A stretch of DNA of 64,000 nt from an uncultured Tateyamaria sp. (GTDB taxonomy: Bacteria > Pseudomonadota > Alphaproteobacteria > Rhodobacterales > Rhodobacteraceae), in NCBI RefSeq assembly GCF_947503045.1, contig NZ_CANNCF010000001.1:1426001-1490000 (forward strand). Direction: 5' to 3'. How positions within the stretch are numbered: the stretch's first letter is position 1; each line of letters begins with the position of its first letter. Positions 45,361 to 55,489 of this stretch are shown piece after piece. Under the pieces are notes generated by a model. It saw only the letters and a list, made by a program, of their open reading frames with translations, searched no databases and was not told the origin of the DNA. Made by a program: the position numbers and the translations under genes.

Positions 45361-46332
45361 TCACCAGCGCAGAACGACGGCACCCCAGGCCAAACCACCG
45401 CCAATGGCCTCTGTGACAACCAGATCGCCGTCCTTGATCTGGCCACGCGCGCGGCCAACGGACAAGGCGAGGGGAATCGATGCAGCCGACGTGTTACCGT
45501 GATCCTGCACGGTCACGACCACCCGGTCCATCGGCACACCCATCTTGCGCGCGGTGCCCTGAATGATCCGGATGTTCGCCTGATGCGGCACGATCCAGTC
45601 CACGTCGTCGGCTGTCACGCCTGCGGCGTCCATCGCCGTATGGGCGGTCGAGGCCAGTTTTTCCACCGCGTGGCGGAACACCTGATTGCCCTGCATGCGC
45701 AGATAGCCGCTGGTGCCCGTGCTGACGCCGCCATCCACATACAAAAGATCGCGCAAATTGCCGTCGGAATTTAGGTCCGTCGCCAGAATTCCGCGATCAC
45801 TTGCATCACCGGTGCCGGTCTGCGCCTCAAGCACAACGGCCCCCGCACCGTCACCGAACAGCACGCAGGTGCTTCGGTCGGTCCAGTCCATGATCTTGGA
45901 AAATGTCTCGGCCCCGATGACCAGCGCCCGCTTGGCCTGACCCGAGACGATCAGCGCATTGGCATTGGCCAGCGCATAGACAAAACCCGCACAAACCGCC
46001 TGAATGTCAAAGGCAAAGCCGCGGGTCATGCCCAGTTGGGACTGCACCATCGTGGCCGCCGAGGGAAAGGTCAGATCAGCTGTCGAGGTGGCCACAACAA
46101 TGGCGTCGATGTCGTCAGGTTCAAGACCGGCATCGGCAAGAGCCGCCTGTGCCGCCGCGCAGGCCATCGAAGACGTTGTGTCCTCATCCGTGGCAAAATG
46201 GCGCCGTTCGATGCCAGAGCGGGATTTGATCCACTCATCGGTTGTATCGAGCGTCGCCTCGAACTCGGCGTTCTCGACCACACGGGCCGGCAGATAATGC
46301 CCGGCCCCCCGGATGACGGCACGCACGCTCAT
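45361..46332 (-). CDS. fabH: 3-oxoacyl-ACP synthase III
   Basis: The 323-aa enzyme starts fatty acid synthesis by condensing acetyl-CoA with malonyl-ACP. Its triad is visible as the Cys in QAVCAGFVYALA, the His in VPHQANIRI and the Asn in DHGNTSAASIP. It overlaps plsX by 4 bp in the conserved rpmF-plsX-fabH-ihfA-merR cluster. Confidence 0.94.
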   Translation of the reverse strand: MSVRAVIRGAGHYLPARVVENAEFEATLDTTDEWIKSRSGIERRHFATDEDTTSSMACAAAQAALADAGLEPDDIDAIVVATSTADLTFPSAATMVQSQLGMTRGFAFDIQAVCAGFVYALANANALIVSGQAKRALVIGAETFSKIMDWTDRSTCVLFGDGAGAVVLEAQTGTGDASDRGILATDLNSDGNLRDLLYVDGGVSTGTSGYLRMQGNQVFRHAVEKLASTAHTAMDAAGVTADDVDWIVPHQANIRIIQGTARKMGVPMDRVVVTVQDHGNTSAASIPLALSVGRARGQIKDGDLVVTEAIGGGLAWGAVVLRW

Positions 46333-47420
46333 GTTTCGCTCTTCTCGCTGCTCGGACCGGCGGCCGCCACACGCGCTGCCAGTTTGTCATTGAAACGCAA
46401 CTCGGCCAGTTGCGCGGCCAATTTCAGGGCGGCAGAGACACCGGTGGCATCTGCGCTGCCATGGGATTTCACCACGGTGCCGTTCAGGCCCAGAAACACG
46501 CCGCCATTGTTGCGGCGCGGGTCGATCCGCTTTTTCAGGCGGTTCATCGAGGTGAATGCCAAAAGGTAGGCAAGGCGGGACAGAGGGCTGAACCGGAACG
46601 CCTCGCGCAGCAGATCGCCAATCAGGCTGGCGGTGCCTTCGCCGGTCTTGATGGCCACGTTGCCGGTGAATCCATCTGTCACGATCACATCCGCCACATT
46701 GCCCGGAATGTCGCCGCCTTCGACAAAGCCGACGAAATCGAAATCCGCCGCCTCTGCGTGATCGCCAATAAGTTCATAGGCCTCTTTCAACTCCGTGCGG
46801 CCCTTGTGCTCTTCGGTGCCGACGTTCAGCAGGCCGATGCGCGGGCGGGCCAGATCCATGCCGTTGCGGGCATAGGATGCACCCATAAGCGCAAAGCGCA
46901 ACAGGTCATCGGCATCCGCGCGCACATCTGCGCCCACATCCAGCATCACGTTAAAGCCTTGCGGATTGCGCGAAGGCCAAAGGACGGCGATGGCGGGGCG
47001 GTTGACGCCGGGCAGCTTGCGCAGGCGGATCATCGACACGGCCATCAGCGCGCCCGTGTTACCGCAGCTTACGGCCACCGTCGCTTCGCCTGCGCGCACG
47101 GATTCGACGGCCGACCACATCGAGGTGTCCTTGCCGTTGCGCACGATATGGCTGGGTTTGTCTTCCATGGTCACAACGCCGGTGGCATTGCGAATCTCGC
47201 AGCGCTCGGCCAGACCCTTGCGGCGCGCGACCAGCCGTTCCAGCTCGTCCGCCGGACCATGAAGGATAAATCCGAGGTCGCGGTTCTTTTTGGCCGAGAT
47301 GGCGCAGCCCCCAACAACAGCAGCGGGGCCCTGGTCCCCGCCCATGGTGTCTACAGAAAGAATGATAGGAAACGCGAGAGCGGCGTTCTTGTCGGCCTGT
47401 TTGGATATGGGGGCCGTCAT
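46329..47420 (-). CDS. plsX: Phosphate acyltransferase PlsX
   Basis: The 363-aa enzyme makes acyl-phosphate from acyl-ACP for phospholipid synthesis. Typical strands include SVDTMGGDQGPAAVVGGC at the N-terminus, CGNTGALMA and DGFTGNVAIKTGEG. Length is normal. It follows rpmF by 38 bp and overlaps fabH. Confidence 0.94.
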   Translation of the reverse strand: MTAPISKQADKNAALAFPIILSVDTMGGDQGPAAVVGGCAISAKKNRDLGFILHGPADELERLVARRKGLAERCEIRNATGVVTMEDKPSHIVRNGKDTSMWSAVESVRAGEATVAVSCGNTGALMAVSMIRLRKLPGVNRPAIAVLWPSRNPQGFNVMLDVGADVRADADDLLRFALMGASYARNGMDLARPRIGLLNVGTEEHKGRTELKEAYELIGDHAEAADFDFVGFVEGGDIPGNVADVIVTDGFTGNVAIKTGEGTASLIGDLLREAFRFSPLSRLAYLLAFTSMNRLKKRIDPRRNNGGVFLGLNGTVVKSHGSADATGVSAALKLAAQLAELRFNDKLAARVAAAGPSSEKSET

Positions 47421-47458
47421 GTGATGCTGTCTAGCCTACCGCCTGCGATTGCCCTTGC

Positions 47459-47665
47459 TTACGCCGCGTCGTCTTCCAGATCAACTTCTTCGGTCATCGC
47501 GACGATCTCGTTGTCGTCATAGTGACCGCAAGCCGCACAAATGTGATGCGGGCGCTTCAGCTCGCCACAGTTGGGGCATTCGTTGGGATTCGCGGGCGTC
47601 AGGCTGTCGTGGGCGCGGCGGTTGTTGCGGCGCGATTTCGACACTTTGTTCTGTTGCACAGCCAT
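47459..47665 (-). CDS. rpmF: Ribosomal protein L32
   Basis: The 68-aa basic protein starts with [19 protein letters not shown] and carries [17 protein letters not shown], a four-Cys zinc ribbon. It is a 50S subunit protein. It heads the plsX-fabH operon. The 264-bp gap between it and yceD holds its promoter; no clear element is seen. Confidence 0.95.
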   Translation of the reverse strand: MAVQQNKVSKSRRNNRRAHDSLTPANPNECPNCGELKRPHHICAACGHYDDNEIVAMTEEVDLEDDAA

Positions 47666-47929
47666 TGGAATGGGCCTTTGCGTTTCGGGCAGAGCCGCGT
47701 GGGGCGGATGCGTGTTTCAAATTGCCCGTGCTCGGGCGTGGTTTCGGCGGTCGCCCGGGGGTCGGGCATGTATCAAGCACCCGGGGTAAGGCGCAAATTC
47801 GGTCGTCCTGTTTCAGGCGTGACGTGCGTTTAGGCAATGGCCTAGCCCATGTCCAACCCAAAATGACGTGAAGCGCGGAAAATACGCATATCCGCGCCAT
47901 GCGCAAGGCCAAATCACGGCCCCCTTCGC

Positions 47930-48487
47930 CTATTCGCCCGCGTCCTTGTCCAGCTTGGCCTTGAGGTCCGCAAGACCAGCAAAGGGGCGCACCGCCTCGT
48001 CCGTCAGGGGCGCCTTGCCCGGCTCGGTCAGTACCGTCTCGCCCAGGGCCACACCTTCGGCGCGCGGATAGTCGGGGACGGCCAGGCTCAGCGCCTCGGT
48101 CAGCACCGCCTCCGGGTCGATCCAGGGTCCAAGAGCCTCGACCTCGTCATCTTCGGGCATTTCCACTTCGGGATCGTCGAAGTCATCACTGAAATCGCGC
48201 AGGTAGACGCGGCGCACAGGCACATCGATGCGTGTTGTGACCGGGGCCAGCGTCACGCCGCAAGGCTGGGTCACCGTGGCGCCCAACTTGCCGCTCAGCA
48301 GCCAGTCCGCTGCCCCTTGGGCGCGTACCTCGCCGACAAAGCGCACCTTGCGCAGGCCGGTGAGGTCCAGCATCTCGGCCATGGCCTTCAATGCCGCCGC
48401 ATCGGGCACAATTTCGAACCCGGTGCCCGCATTCTGGGCAAGGTCAGCAACCCGCAAAGCGGTGCGTGAGGGCGGTGTCATGGCCAT
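47930..48487 (-). CDS. YceD (DUF177) family protein
   Basis: The 185-aa protein starts at 48487 or, two codons on, 48481. It has the conserved Cys in TQPCGVTLAPV and an acidic C-terminal half typical of YceD, which in many bacteria precedes rpmF and is linked to 23S rRNA or ribosome assembly. The longer upstream frame overlaps divergent bamE and is rejected. Confidence 0.82.
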   Translation of the reverse strand: MAMTPPSRTALRVADLAQNAGTGFEIVPDAAALKAMAEMLDLTGLRKVRFVGEVRAQGAADWLLSGKLGATVTQPCGVTLAPVTTRIDVPVRRVYLRDFSDDFDDPEVEMPEDDEVEALGPWIDPEAVLTEALSLAVPDYPRAEGVALGETVLTEPGKAPLTDEAVRPFAGLADLKAKLDKDAGE

Positions 48488-48590
48488 GGCTTTTGCTTTC
48501 GTTTCTTGAACAGCGGGCAAACCTTGAGTAAGTCGAGATAAAAGCACGAGCCTCAGCAAGCAAGGGGCGGCGCAAAAAAGGGGGGCCGGT

Positions 48591-49034
48591 ATGCGGACCT
48601 TGGCATTTCTGACACTGACGATGGTCACGCTGGCCATGGCCGGGTGCACACCGACATTCCGCAACCACGGCTATATCCCACCCGAAGAAGATTTGCAGGA
48701 ACTGGTTGTAGGCATCGACACCCGCGCCAGCGTCGAGGATGTGGTCGGATCCCCCACCGCAGGCGGCGTGCTGGAAGGCGGCAATTTCTTTTATGTGCGC
48801 AGCACGGTCAAAACGTTTGGCCCCCGTCGCCCCGAAGTGGTCGACCGTCAGGTGCTTGCCATTTCCTTTGATGAGGCCGGAGTGCTCAGCAATATCGAAA
48901 GCTTTGGCCTCGAGGATGGCCGCGTCGTGACCCTGTCGCGCCGCGTCACCGACAGCAACATCACCAATGTCAGCTTCCTGCGTCAGCTTCTGGGCAATAT
49001 CGGGCGGGTCGGTCCCGACTTTGGCGGCGGGTGA
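48591..49034 (+). CDS. bamE: Outer membrane assembly lipoprotein BamE
   Basis: The 147-aa protein has a lipoprotein signal with lipobox MAGC (Cys19) and a SmpA/OmlA domain with the helix DTRASVEDVVGSPTAGG and following strands. It is part of the BAM complex that inserts outer-membrane barrels. It is divergent from yceD across ~100 bp. The ~30-residue extension after the domain is Gly/Val-rich. Confidence 0.88.
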   Translation: MRTLAFLTLTMVTLAMAGCTPTFRNHGYIPPEEDLQELVVGIDTRASVEDVVGSPTAGGVLEGGNFFYVRSTVKTFGPRRPEVVDRQVLAISFDEAGVLSNIESFGLEDGRVVTLSRRVTDSNITNVSFLRQLLGNIGRVGPDFGGG

Positions 49035-49101
49035 GGCGTCACGGCCCTGTCATGGGACATGTGCTAACCGCCCGATGCAGCAGATTGCGAGGGCATAGCG
49101 C

Positions 49102-49824
49102 ATGATTGCAATGAACAAGGGCCGCTATCGCGCCTGCCAGGCGCAGGGCCCACATGACATCGCTGCCGCCCAGGGCCTGCGCGCCCGCTGCTTTGGTCTT
49201 GCCCAAGACACTGATCCCTTTGATCCGCTCTGCACCCACATCCTGATCCGGCGCGTCAATGACGAAGCCCTTGTGTGCTGTTTTCGGATGATGCCCCTGT
49301 CTGGGGCGGAAATCTCGCGCAGCTATTCGGCGCAATATTACGAGTTGGACGCCTTGTCTGGTTTTGCAGGCAACATGGTCGAGATGGGCCGTTTTTGCAT
49401 TGATCCCGAGTTGAACGATCCCGACATCCTGCGTGTGGCGTGGGGGGCGGTGACCTCTTATGTGGATGCCAACGGGGTCGAGTTGCTGTTTGGCTGTTCG
49501 TCCTTTGCGGGCACCGAAACGGCGGACTATCTGGACGCGTTTGCGATGCTCAAGGCCCGCCATCTGGCCCCGAAACGCTGGCTGCCACGGGTCAAGGCGC
49601 CCCATGTGTTCCGCTTTGCCGCGCGTCTGCGCCGCAAGCCGGATGCGAAAAAGGCGATGGTGCGCATGCCACCTTTGCTGCGCACCTATCTGATGATGGG
49701 CGGTTGGGTCAGCGATCACGCCGTTGTGGATCGCCACATGAACACGCTGCACGTGTTCACTGGGGTCGAGATCGGTGCGATCCCGCCCGCGCGCAAACGG
49801 TTGCTGCGTTCGGTTGCCGGTTAG
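49102..49824 (+). CDS. GNAT-type N-acyltransferase, OlsB-like
   Basis: The 240-aa protein resembles ornithine N-acyltransferases, with LRARCFGL, a MPLSGAEISRSYSAQYYELDAL segment split by variable residues, and MVEMGRFCIDPE. OlsB transfers a hydroxyacyl chain from ACP to ornithine, the first step of ornithine lipid synthesis. The expected partner OlsA is not adjacent, so a related acyl-homoserine or other amino-acid acyltransferase is possible. Its stop overlaps that of the convergent VPLPA-CTERM gene. Confidence 0.7.
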   Translation: MIAMNKGRYRACQAQGPHDIAAAQGLRARCFGLAQDTDPFDPLCTHILIRRVNDEALVCCFRMMPLSGAEISRSYSAQYYELDALSGFAGNMVEMGRFCIDPELNDPDILRVAWGAVTSYVDANGVELLFGCSSFAGTETADYLDAFAMLKARHLAPKRWLPRVKAPHVFRFAARLRRKPDAKKAMVRMPPLLRTYLMMGGWVSDHAVVDRHMNTLHVFTGVEIGAIPPARKRLLRSVAG

Positions 49825-50414
49825 GCCCGGCTGCGCGCCTTGCGCCAGCGCAGACCGGCGAACAGGCCGATCCCGACCGCCAACAGGGGCAAACCTGCAG
49901 GCAGCGGCACGGGCGCAACCGGCGCAACCGGCGCAACCTGCGCAAGCGTGAATGGGGTGGTGATGTTTTCGAACGCGGTGTTCGGCACTGTGGGATTGGT
50001 CGGCGCGCGAAAGCCGAGCTGCGTGGTCGTCAGGCGCAGGTTTTCTCTTGTGTTATTGGTTGCGACATCTGCGGCCAGAAACAAGGTGGCGAGTGCCAGT
50101 CGATTTGTTTCGGACGTGGATAGGATAATATCGGTTGCGCTGACGGTGATCGTGGTCCCTGTTCCAGGGCCAAAGGTGCTGTTTGTTTCTGTAAAGGTGA
50201 AGGGGTTCGTCCCGTCGGTAGTTGCTGTGATGGAATAGCCCGTCACGACAGCGTCAAAACCTGCCGGATCAAAGCTACCGGTTGTTGAGATGTCGATCGT
50301 ACCACTCAGGTCAACGAAGCTGCCATCGAAACTGATATTGTATGTGGCCGCATAAGCCGGTGCGGCGAGTGCTGTACAAAAGGCCGCTGCGCAAAGCGCT
50401 TTAACGAAATCCAT
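49821..50414 (-). CDS. VPLPA-CTERM sorted exported protein
   Basis: Started at 50414, the 197-aa protein has a signal peptide ending near AYA, a Thr/Ser/Asn-rich beta-strand body with no Cys in the mature part, and a C-terminal VPLPAG followed by a hydrophobic helix and the basic RWRKARSRA. This is the VPLPA form of the PEP-CTERM signal, cut by an exosortase/rhombosortase-like system. It should be attached to the surface or released. A triple VAP repeat from 9-bp DNA units precedes the motif. No sorting enzyme is nearby. Confidence 0.82.
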   Translation of the reverse strand: MDFVKALCAAAFCTALAAPAYAATYNISFDGSFVDLSGTIDISTTGSFDPAGFDAVVTGYSITATTDGTNPFTFTETNSTFGPGTGTTITVSATDIILSTSETNRLALATLFLAADVATNNTRENLRLTTTQLGFRAPTNPTVPNTAFENITTPFTLAQVAPVAPVAPVPLPAGLPLLAVGIGLFAGLRWRKARSRA

Positions 50415-50628
50415 AGTGAAAATCCTCTGGGGAAAATGAAACACGATGAGAATGTTAGCAGGCTTTGTGGTGTTGGCAACACACGTTTCATTCGCCCAAC
50501 CGTGGCCCTCTGTATGAGAGACCAGCCACTCGGTGCACCAGCGATTTGATTGGCGAAGAGAAGCTGCAGCCCGGATCGACCGTCCGGGGGCTGTTGACGG
50601 GGTGCGTGCAAGCCACTAGCTGGCGCTC

Positions 50629-52437
50629 ATGGCCCGTGTACCCCTTCTTCAACTCTCTGATATCTCGCTGACCTTTGGCGGCGATCCTGTCTTTGATAAC
50701 CTGTCCCTCGTGATTCAGCCAGGGGACCGTGTTGCCCTTGTAGGGCGCAACGGGTCGGGTAAATCCACGCTGATGAAGGTGATGGCCGGGCTGGTTGAGG
50801 CCGACAAGGGCGAGGTGGTAGCAGGCCCGGGCATTTCGGTCGGCTATATGGAGCAGGACCCGGATATGGCGGGTTTTGCCACGTTGGGCGATTTCGCCAT
50901 GTATGGGCTGGGGCCTGCCGATCTCTACAAGGTCGAGCGCGCGGGCGAGGGGCTGAAATTCGATCCTGCCCGCCCTGTGTCTACGGCCTCGGGTGGAGAG
51001 CGGCGGCGTGCCGCGCTGGCGCGGCTGATGGCAGAATCCCCGGATCTGATGCTGCTGGACGAGCCAACCAACCATCTGGACATCGAGGCCATTGGCTGGC
51101 TCGAATCCGAGCTGAAGGCCACCCGGGCCGGGTTTGTGTTGATCAGCCACGACCGAGCATTCTTGCGTGAACTTGCGCGCGCAACCCTCTGGATTGACCG
51201 CGGAATGGTGCGTCGGCAGGAGAAAGGCTTTGATGCGTTCGAGGCCTGGCGCGATACCACCTGGGACGAGGAAGACACCCAGCGTCACAAGCTGAACCGC
51301 AAGATCAAGGCCGAGGCCCGCTGGGCAGTCGAGGGCATTTCGGCACGGCGCAAGCGCAATCAGGGCCGAGTGCGTGCGCTGCAGGAATTGCGCGCCGAAC
51401 GCTCCGCCCAGATCAAACGGCAGGGCACCGCCGCCATGGCGTTCGAGCAGGGCCCCAAGTCCGGGCGCAAGGTGATCGAAGCGCGCGAAATCACCAAGGC
51501 CTTTGACGACAAGACCATTGTCGAACCGTTCTCGCTGACCATCCAACGCGGGGACCGCATCGCCTTTGTCGGACCCAACGGGGTGGGCAAGACGACGTTG
51601 CTCAACATCCTTGTGGGGCGTGAGGCACCGGATTCGGGCTCTGTGACCCTTGGCACCAATCTTGAAATCGCTCTGTTTGACCAATCACGTGCGCAACTGG
51701 ACCCGAACATGACCCTTTGGGACAGCCTGACCGGGGACCCGGACATGCGGGTAAGCGGCAAGGCCGATCAGGTCATGGTGCGTGGTGCCCCCAAACATGT
51801 GGTCGGCTACCTCAAGGAGTTCCTCTTTGACGAAGCGCAGGCCCGCGCGCCGATCCGTTCACTCTCGGGTGGGGAAAAGGCGCGATTGCTGCTGGCCAAG
51901 ATCATGGCCAAGCCGTCCAACCTTTTGGTGCTCGATGAGCCGACCAACGATCTGGACGTGGAAACGCTGGACCTTTTGCAGGACCTGATCGACCAATATG
52001 ATGGCACCGTCATGCTCGTCAGCCATGACCGCGATTTTCTGGACCGTGTGACCGTCACCACCATCGCGATGGAAGGGGACGGCAAGGCCACGGTCTATGC
52101 AGGCGGGTGGAGCGACTACCAATCCCAGCGTCGCCCCAAGCCGAGCAAGGAAGAAGTAGCCAAAGCAAAGGCTTCGGAGGCGAAGTCAAAGCAGAAGGAC
52201 GCGCCGAAAACTGCCCTGACCTTTACCGAAAAGCACCGGCTTGAGGCTTTGCCTGCCGAGATGGAGCGTCTGGAGGCCGAGATCGTCAAGCTGCAAGAGT
52301 TGATGAGCGATCCGGACCTGTTCACCGAGAACCCGGTGAAGTTTCAAAAGGCCACGGATGCATTGATTGAGCGGCAGGAGCGCCTTGATGAGGCCGAAGA
52401 GGAATGGCTGACGCTTGAGGAAAAGGCGAGCGCCTGA
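50629..52437 (+). CDS. ABC-F family ATPase (Uup-like)
   Basis: The 602-aa soluble protein has two ATPase domains: Walker A GRNGSGKSTL and GPNGVGKTTL, signatures SGGERRRAALARL and SGGEKARLLLAKI, and Walker B LLDEPTNHLD and VLDEPTNDLD. It lacks membrane segments, so it is an ABC-F protein acting on ribosomes. The C-terminal ~85 residues form a charged coiled coil, as in Uup. It is convergent with the acetyltransferase gene, 4 bp apart. Confidence 0.88.
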   Translation: MARVPLLQLSDISLTFGGDPVFDNLSLVIQPGDRVALVGRNGSGKSTLMKVMAGLVEADKGEVVAGPGISVGYMEQDPDMAGFATLGDFAMYGLGPADLYKVERAGEGLKFDPARPVSTASGGERRRAALARLMAESPDLMLLDEPTNHLDIEAIGWLESELKATRAGFVLISHDRAFLRELARATLWIDRGMVRRQEKGFDAFEAWRDTTWDEEDTQRHKLNRKIKAEARWAVEGISARRKRNQGRVRALQELRAERSAQIKRQGTAAMAFEQGPKSGRKVIEAREITKAFDDKTIVEPFSLTIQRGDRIAFVGPNGVGKTTLLNILVGREAPDSGSVTLGTNLEIALFDQSRAQLDPNMTLWDSLTGDPDMRVSGKADQVMVRGAPKHVVGYLKEFLFDEAQARAPIRSLSGGEKARLLLAKIMAKPSNLLVLDEPTNDLDVETLDLLQDLIDQYDGTVMLVSHDRDFLDRVTVTTIAMEGDGKATVYAGGWSDYQSQRRPKPSKEEVAKAKASEAKSKQKDAPKTALTFTEKHRLEALPAEMERLEAEIVKLQELMSDPDLFTENPVKFQKATDALIERQERLDEAEEEWLTLEEKASA

Positions 52438-52441
52438 CGCC

Positions 52442-52993
52442 TCAGCGCGCCACTGCGCGGGCCGGATTGCCGACCACTGTTGTGTCTGCTGCCACGTCGC
52501 GCGTCACGACGCTGCCTGCCCCGACAATCGACCGATCCCCGATGGTCACACCCGGCAGGATGATCGCGCCCGCGCCGATCCAGACATTTTCGCCCAGGGT
52601 GACGGGCAGGGCCCGTTCGATCCCGGCGCGCCGTTTGACGGGGTCGCGGTGGTGATCGGCGCAGAGGATCTGTGCCCCGGTCCCGATCATCGTCCCACTG
52701 CCAATCCGCACGGGCGCGCTGTCGAGGATCACGCAATTTGCGTTGATAAAGACCTCATCGCCCAGATGGGTGTTGATGCCGTAGGAACAGTGAAACGGTG
52801 CCTCCACCAGGCAATCCGCGCCGACGCTTGCAAAGAGGCTACGCAAGGGTGCGCTCAAGGTCCGTCGTTCCGTCGGAGGCAGGTGGTTGTGGGCATGCAC
52901 GGCCTCAAGTGTTGTGACCCGCAGGGCCTCAAGCGTGTCATCAAGGCAGCTATACCATTCACCGGCCTCCATTTTGTCTTGCTCGCTGGTCAT
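52442..52993 (-). CDS. Maltose/galactoside O-acetyltransferase-like (hexapeptide)
   Basis: The 183-aa protein has an N-terminal Mac domain (DKMEAGEWYSC) and a left-handed beta-helix of hexapeptide repeats, with the active His in CADHHRDPVKR. It transfers acetyl groups from acetyl-CoA to sugars. It overlaps the MOSC gene by 4 bp. Confidence 0.85.
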   Translation of the reverse strand: MTSEQDKMEAGEWYSCLDDTLEALRVTTLEAVHAHNHLPPTERRTLSAPLRSLFASVGADCLVEAPFHCSYGINTHLGDEVFINANCVILDSAPVRIGSGTMIGTGAQILCADHHRDPVKRRAGIERALPVTLGENVWIGAGAIILPGVTIGDRSIVGAGSVVTRDVAADTTVVGNPARAVAR

Positions 52994-53457
52994 TCCAGAC
53001 AAATCGAATCGCCGGGCTGAATGGTTCCACTCGCAATGATCCGACAATTGAGGCCCGAACGATGTTCGAGCAGATCGCAGATCGTCTTTTTCGTGATCAT
53101 GTCGATATATCGGCAGGGTGTGTTCAGCCGTCCGCCCTCCAGCACCACATCCCCGACGCGAAATCGACGCCCGACCAGATGGTTCAGCGGCACGTCGCGG
53201 GTGGTCAAGTTGCGCCTGTGCTCAACCGCATCCAGCGTGATGTCGTGATCGCGCGCCAGTGCCTCAATCGTTTCGACCTCGATCAGTGTGACCTCGCGGA
53301 TGTCAGGCTGTGCGGAATAGGTGCCGGTGTCGATTCCCTTGGCATAGCGGTCCCCTTCGATGCCGACGCCCGCGATCAGAGTCGCCTTGCTCTGTTCGAC
53401 CATGGGCGCGCGGGCATTTGGGGTGATGTGGATGCTCAACAGCGTGCCTTGCCACAT
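52990..53457 (-). CDS. MOSC domain protein
   Basis: The 155-aa single MOSC domain has GIEGDRYAKG, RRNLTTRDVPLNHLVGRRFRVG and NTPCRYID, with the Cys likely to hold the sulfur or molybdenum ligand. Such small MOSC proteins are molybdenum cofactor sulfurtransferase-like. It is between an SDR gene (1 bp away) and the acetyltransferase. Confidence 0.85.
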   Translation of the reverse strand: MWQGTLLSIHITPNARAPMVEQSKATLIAGVGIEGDRYAKGIDTGTYSAQPDIREVTLIEVETIEALARDHDITLDAVEHRRNLTTRDVPLNHLVGRRFRVGDVVLEGGRLNTPCRYIDMITKKTICDLLEHRSGLNCRIIASGTIQPGDSICLE

Positions 53458-53458
53458 C

Positions 53459-54214
53459 TCAGCGCATCCTCAGCGCGCCGTCGAGGCGGATCACCTCGCC
53501 GTTGAGATACCCCATCTCGACGATGAAACCGGCCAGCCGCGCATATTCCTGCGGATCGCCAAGGCGGGCCGGGTTGGGCACGTCTGCGGCCAATGCGGCC
53601 TGCACATCGTCCGGCAGACCTGCCAGCATCGGGGTTTTGAAGATCCCCGGCGCGATGGTCATCACCCGGATGCCGTCCTTGGCCAGATCGCGCGCCATCG
53701 GCAGAGTCATCCCCACGATCCCGCCTTTGGAGGCCGCATAAGCCGCTTGCCCCTTTTGCCCGTCAAAGGCGGCGATGGAGGCGGTGTTGATGATCACCCC
53801 GCGTGCGCCATCCGGTTCGGGGTCGTTCGCGCCCATGGCCAAGGCGGCAAGGCGGGCGACGTTGAAGCTGCCCACCAGATTGATGTCGATGGTCTTTTGA
53901 AAGGCGGGTAGGGGGTGGGGGCCGTCGCGGCCCACCGTCTTGATGCCGAGGGCGATGCCTGCGCAGTTCACCGCCGCGCTGATCCCACCCATCTTGGCGC
54001 CGCCCAGATCGATTGCTGCCTGAACCGAGGCTTCGTCCGTCACATCCGTTTGTGCGAAATGCCCCCCAATCTCGTCGGCCACGGCTGTCCCACGCTCCGC
54101 ATCGCGATCAAGCAGCGTCACCTGCGCGCCCTGACTTGCGAAATAGCGCGCTGTCGCCTCGCCAAGGCCTGACGCACCTCCGGTCACGATGGCTTTGGTT
54201 GTGGCAAGTTTCAT
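53459..54214 (-). CDS. SDR dehydrogenase, 3-hydroxyacyl-CoA dehydrogenase type II-like
   Basis: The 251-aa protein has TGGASGLG, an Asp (LLDRD) at the end of strand 2 suggesting NAD, and [31 protein letters not shown] and the DGALRM end resemble HSD17B10-type enzymes acting on 2-methyl-3-hydroxybutyryl-CoA in isoleucine and fatty acid breakdown. It heads a three-gene minus-strand operon. The assignment to that substrate is by resemblance only. Confidence 0.75.
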   Translation of the reverse strand: MKLATTKAIVTGGASGLGEATARYFASQGAQVTLLDRDAERGTAVADEIGGHFAQTDVTDEASVQAAIDLGGAKMGGISAAVNCAGIALGIKTVGRDGPHPLPAFQKTIDINLVGSFNVARLAALAMGANDPEPDGARGVIINTASIAAFDGQKGQAAYAASKGGIVGMTLPMARDLAKDGIRVMTIAPGIFKTPMLAGLPDDVQAALAADVPNPARLGDPQEYARLAGFIVEMGYLNGEVIRLDGALRMR

Positions 54215-54285
54215 GGGGCACCTTCGTGTTGCGCGGAACTGGGGTGCAGATAAGCGCAAGGCGTCGCGCGGGGCAAGGCGCGCCC

Positions 54286-55425
54286 TTATCCCTTGTGGAT
54301 CCACCCACCGCCAAAGATTCGGCTGGAATCGCGATCATAGAACACGCAGGCCTGCCCGGGGGACACGCCCGCCTCGGCAGCAACCAGTTCCACGGTCGCT
54401 TCGGTCGCACTGATCGGGCGAATCACCGCATCCGTCGGGGGCCGGGTCGAGCGGACCTTGACCGCCACATGCCATTCAGATCGGGCATTGAACGGTTCAT
54501 CCCCCAGCCAATTGACCTCGCGCACGGGAACAGTGCGCGTGGCCAGCATGTCCTTGGGGCCGACGATCACACGGGCGTTGTCGGCATCCAGTTTCACCAC
54601 GTAAAGAGGGTCTGCGAGCCCGCCAATCCCAAGGCCCCGGCGCTGCCCGATGGTGTAGTTGATCACGCCGTCATGGCGCGCCAGTACGCGCCCTTCGGTG
54701 TCGACGATATCACCGGGGGCCGCCGCCTCGGGGCGCAGCGTGCGGATCACGGCGGCATAGTCACCGTTGGGCACGAAACAGATGTCCTGACTGTCGGGCT
54801 TGTCCGCCACGCTCAGCCCGTATTTTGCGGCCAGCGCGCGGGTGTCATCCTTGGACGGCAAATGGCCCAGCGGAAAGCGTAAGTAATCGAGTTGCGCAGG
54901 CGTCGTCGAGAACAGGAAATAGGACTGGTCGCGGTTCGCATCGGCCGCACTGTGCAGTTCGGGGCCCGCGTCGCCCATCTTGCGCTGGATGTAGTGACCG
55001 GTAGCCATGCAGTCGGCCTCAAGATCCTTTGCGGTTTCCAGCAGGTCCTTGAATTTCACCCGCTCGTTGCAGCGGATACAAGGCACCGGAGTGGCGCCGC
55101 CCAGGTAGCTGTCGGCAAATTCGTCGATCACCGCGTCCTTGAAAACGTTCTCGTAATCAAGGACGTAGTGGGGAAACCCCATCTCTTCGGCCACGCGGCG
55201 CGCGTCATGAATGTCGATGCCTGCACAGCACGCACCTTTCTTGGCCAGGGCCGCCCCATGATCATAAAGCTGCAGCGTCACCCCCACCACGTCATAGCCC
55301 TGCGCCTTCAGCTCAGCCGCCACAACAGAGCTGTCCACGCCGCCGGACATGGCCACGACAACACGCGTGTCTTCCGGGGCTTTGGCAAAGCCCAATGAAT
55401 TGAGCGGACCGGACTGGTCAAGCAT
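54286..55425 (-). CDS. mnmA: tRNA-specific 2-thiouridylase MnmA
   Basis: The 379-aa enzyme has the PP-loop [14 protein letters not shown] and the catalytic Cys pair in [11 protein letters not shown] and [10 protein letters not shown]. It makes 2-thiouridine at position 34 of Lys, Glu and Gln tRNAs. It is divergent from sciP by 123 bp. Confidence 0.94.
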   Translation of the reverse strand: MLDQSGPLNSLGFAKAPEDTRVVVAMSGGVDSSVVAAELKAQGYDVVGVTLQLYDHGAALAKKGACCAGIDIHDARRVAEEMGFPHYVLDYENVFKDAVIDEFADSYLGGATPVPCIRCNERVKFKDLLETAKDLEADCMATGHYIQRKMGDAGPELHSAADANRDQSYFLFSTTPAQLDYLRFPLGHLPSKDDTRALAAKYGLSVADKPDSQDICFVPNGDYAAVIRTLRPEAAAPGDIVDTEGRVLARHDGVINYTIGQRRGLGIGGLADPLYVVKLDADNARVIVGPKDMLATRTVPVREVNWLGDEPFNARSEWHVAVKVRSTRPPTDAVIRPISATEATVELVAAEAGVSPGQACVFYDRDSSRIFGGGWIHKG

Positions 55426-55489
55426 GTCACGTCTCCTTGGGGGTATCGGCGCATATATATGAAAATGCGAAATAGTCTCAAGGGCAGGT

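Noticed and set aside
44037-45416. 459-aa frame antisense to the MerR gene and ihfA
   Set aside because: It is the shadow of low-complexity Pro/Glu codons and of conserved genes on the other strand.
49913-49940. CRISPR-like short tandem repeat
   Set aside because: Units are 9 bp, contiguous and in coding frame (VAP); no spacers. No CRISPR array was found in the window.
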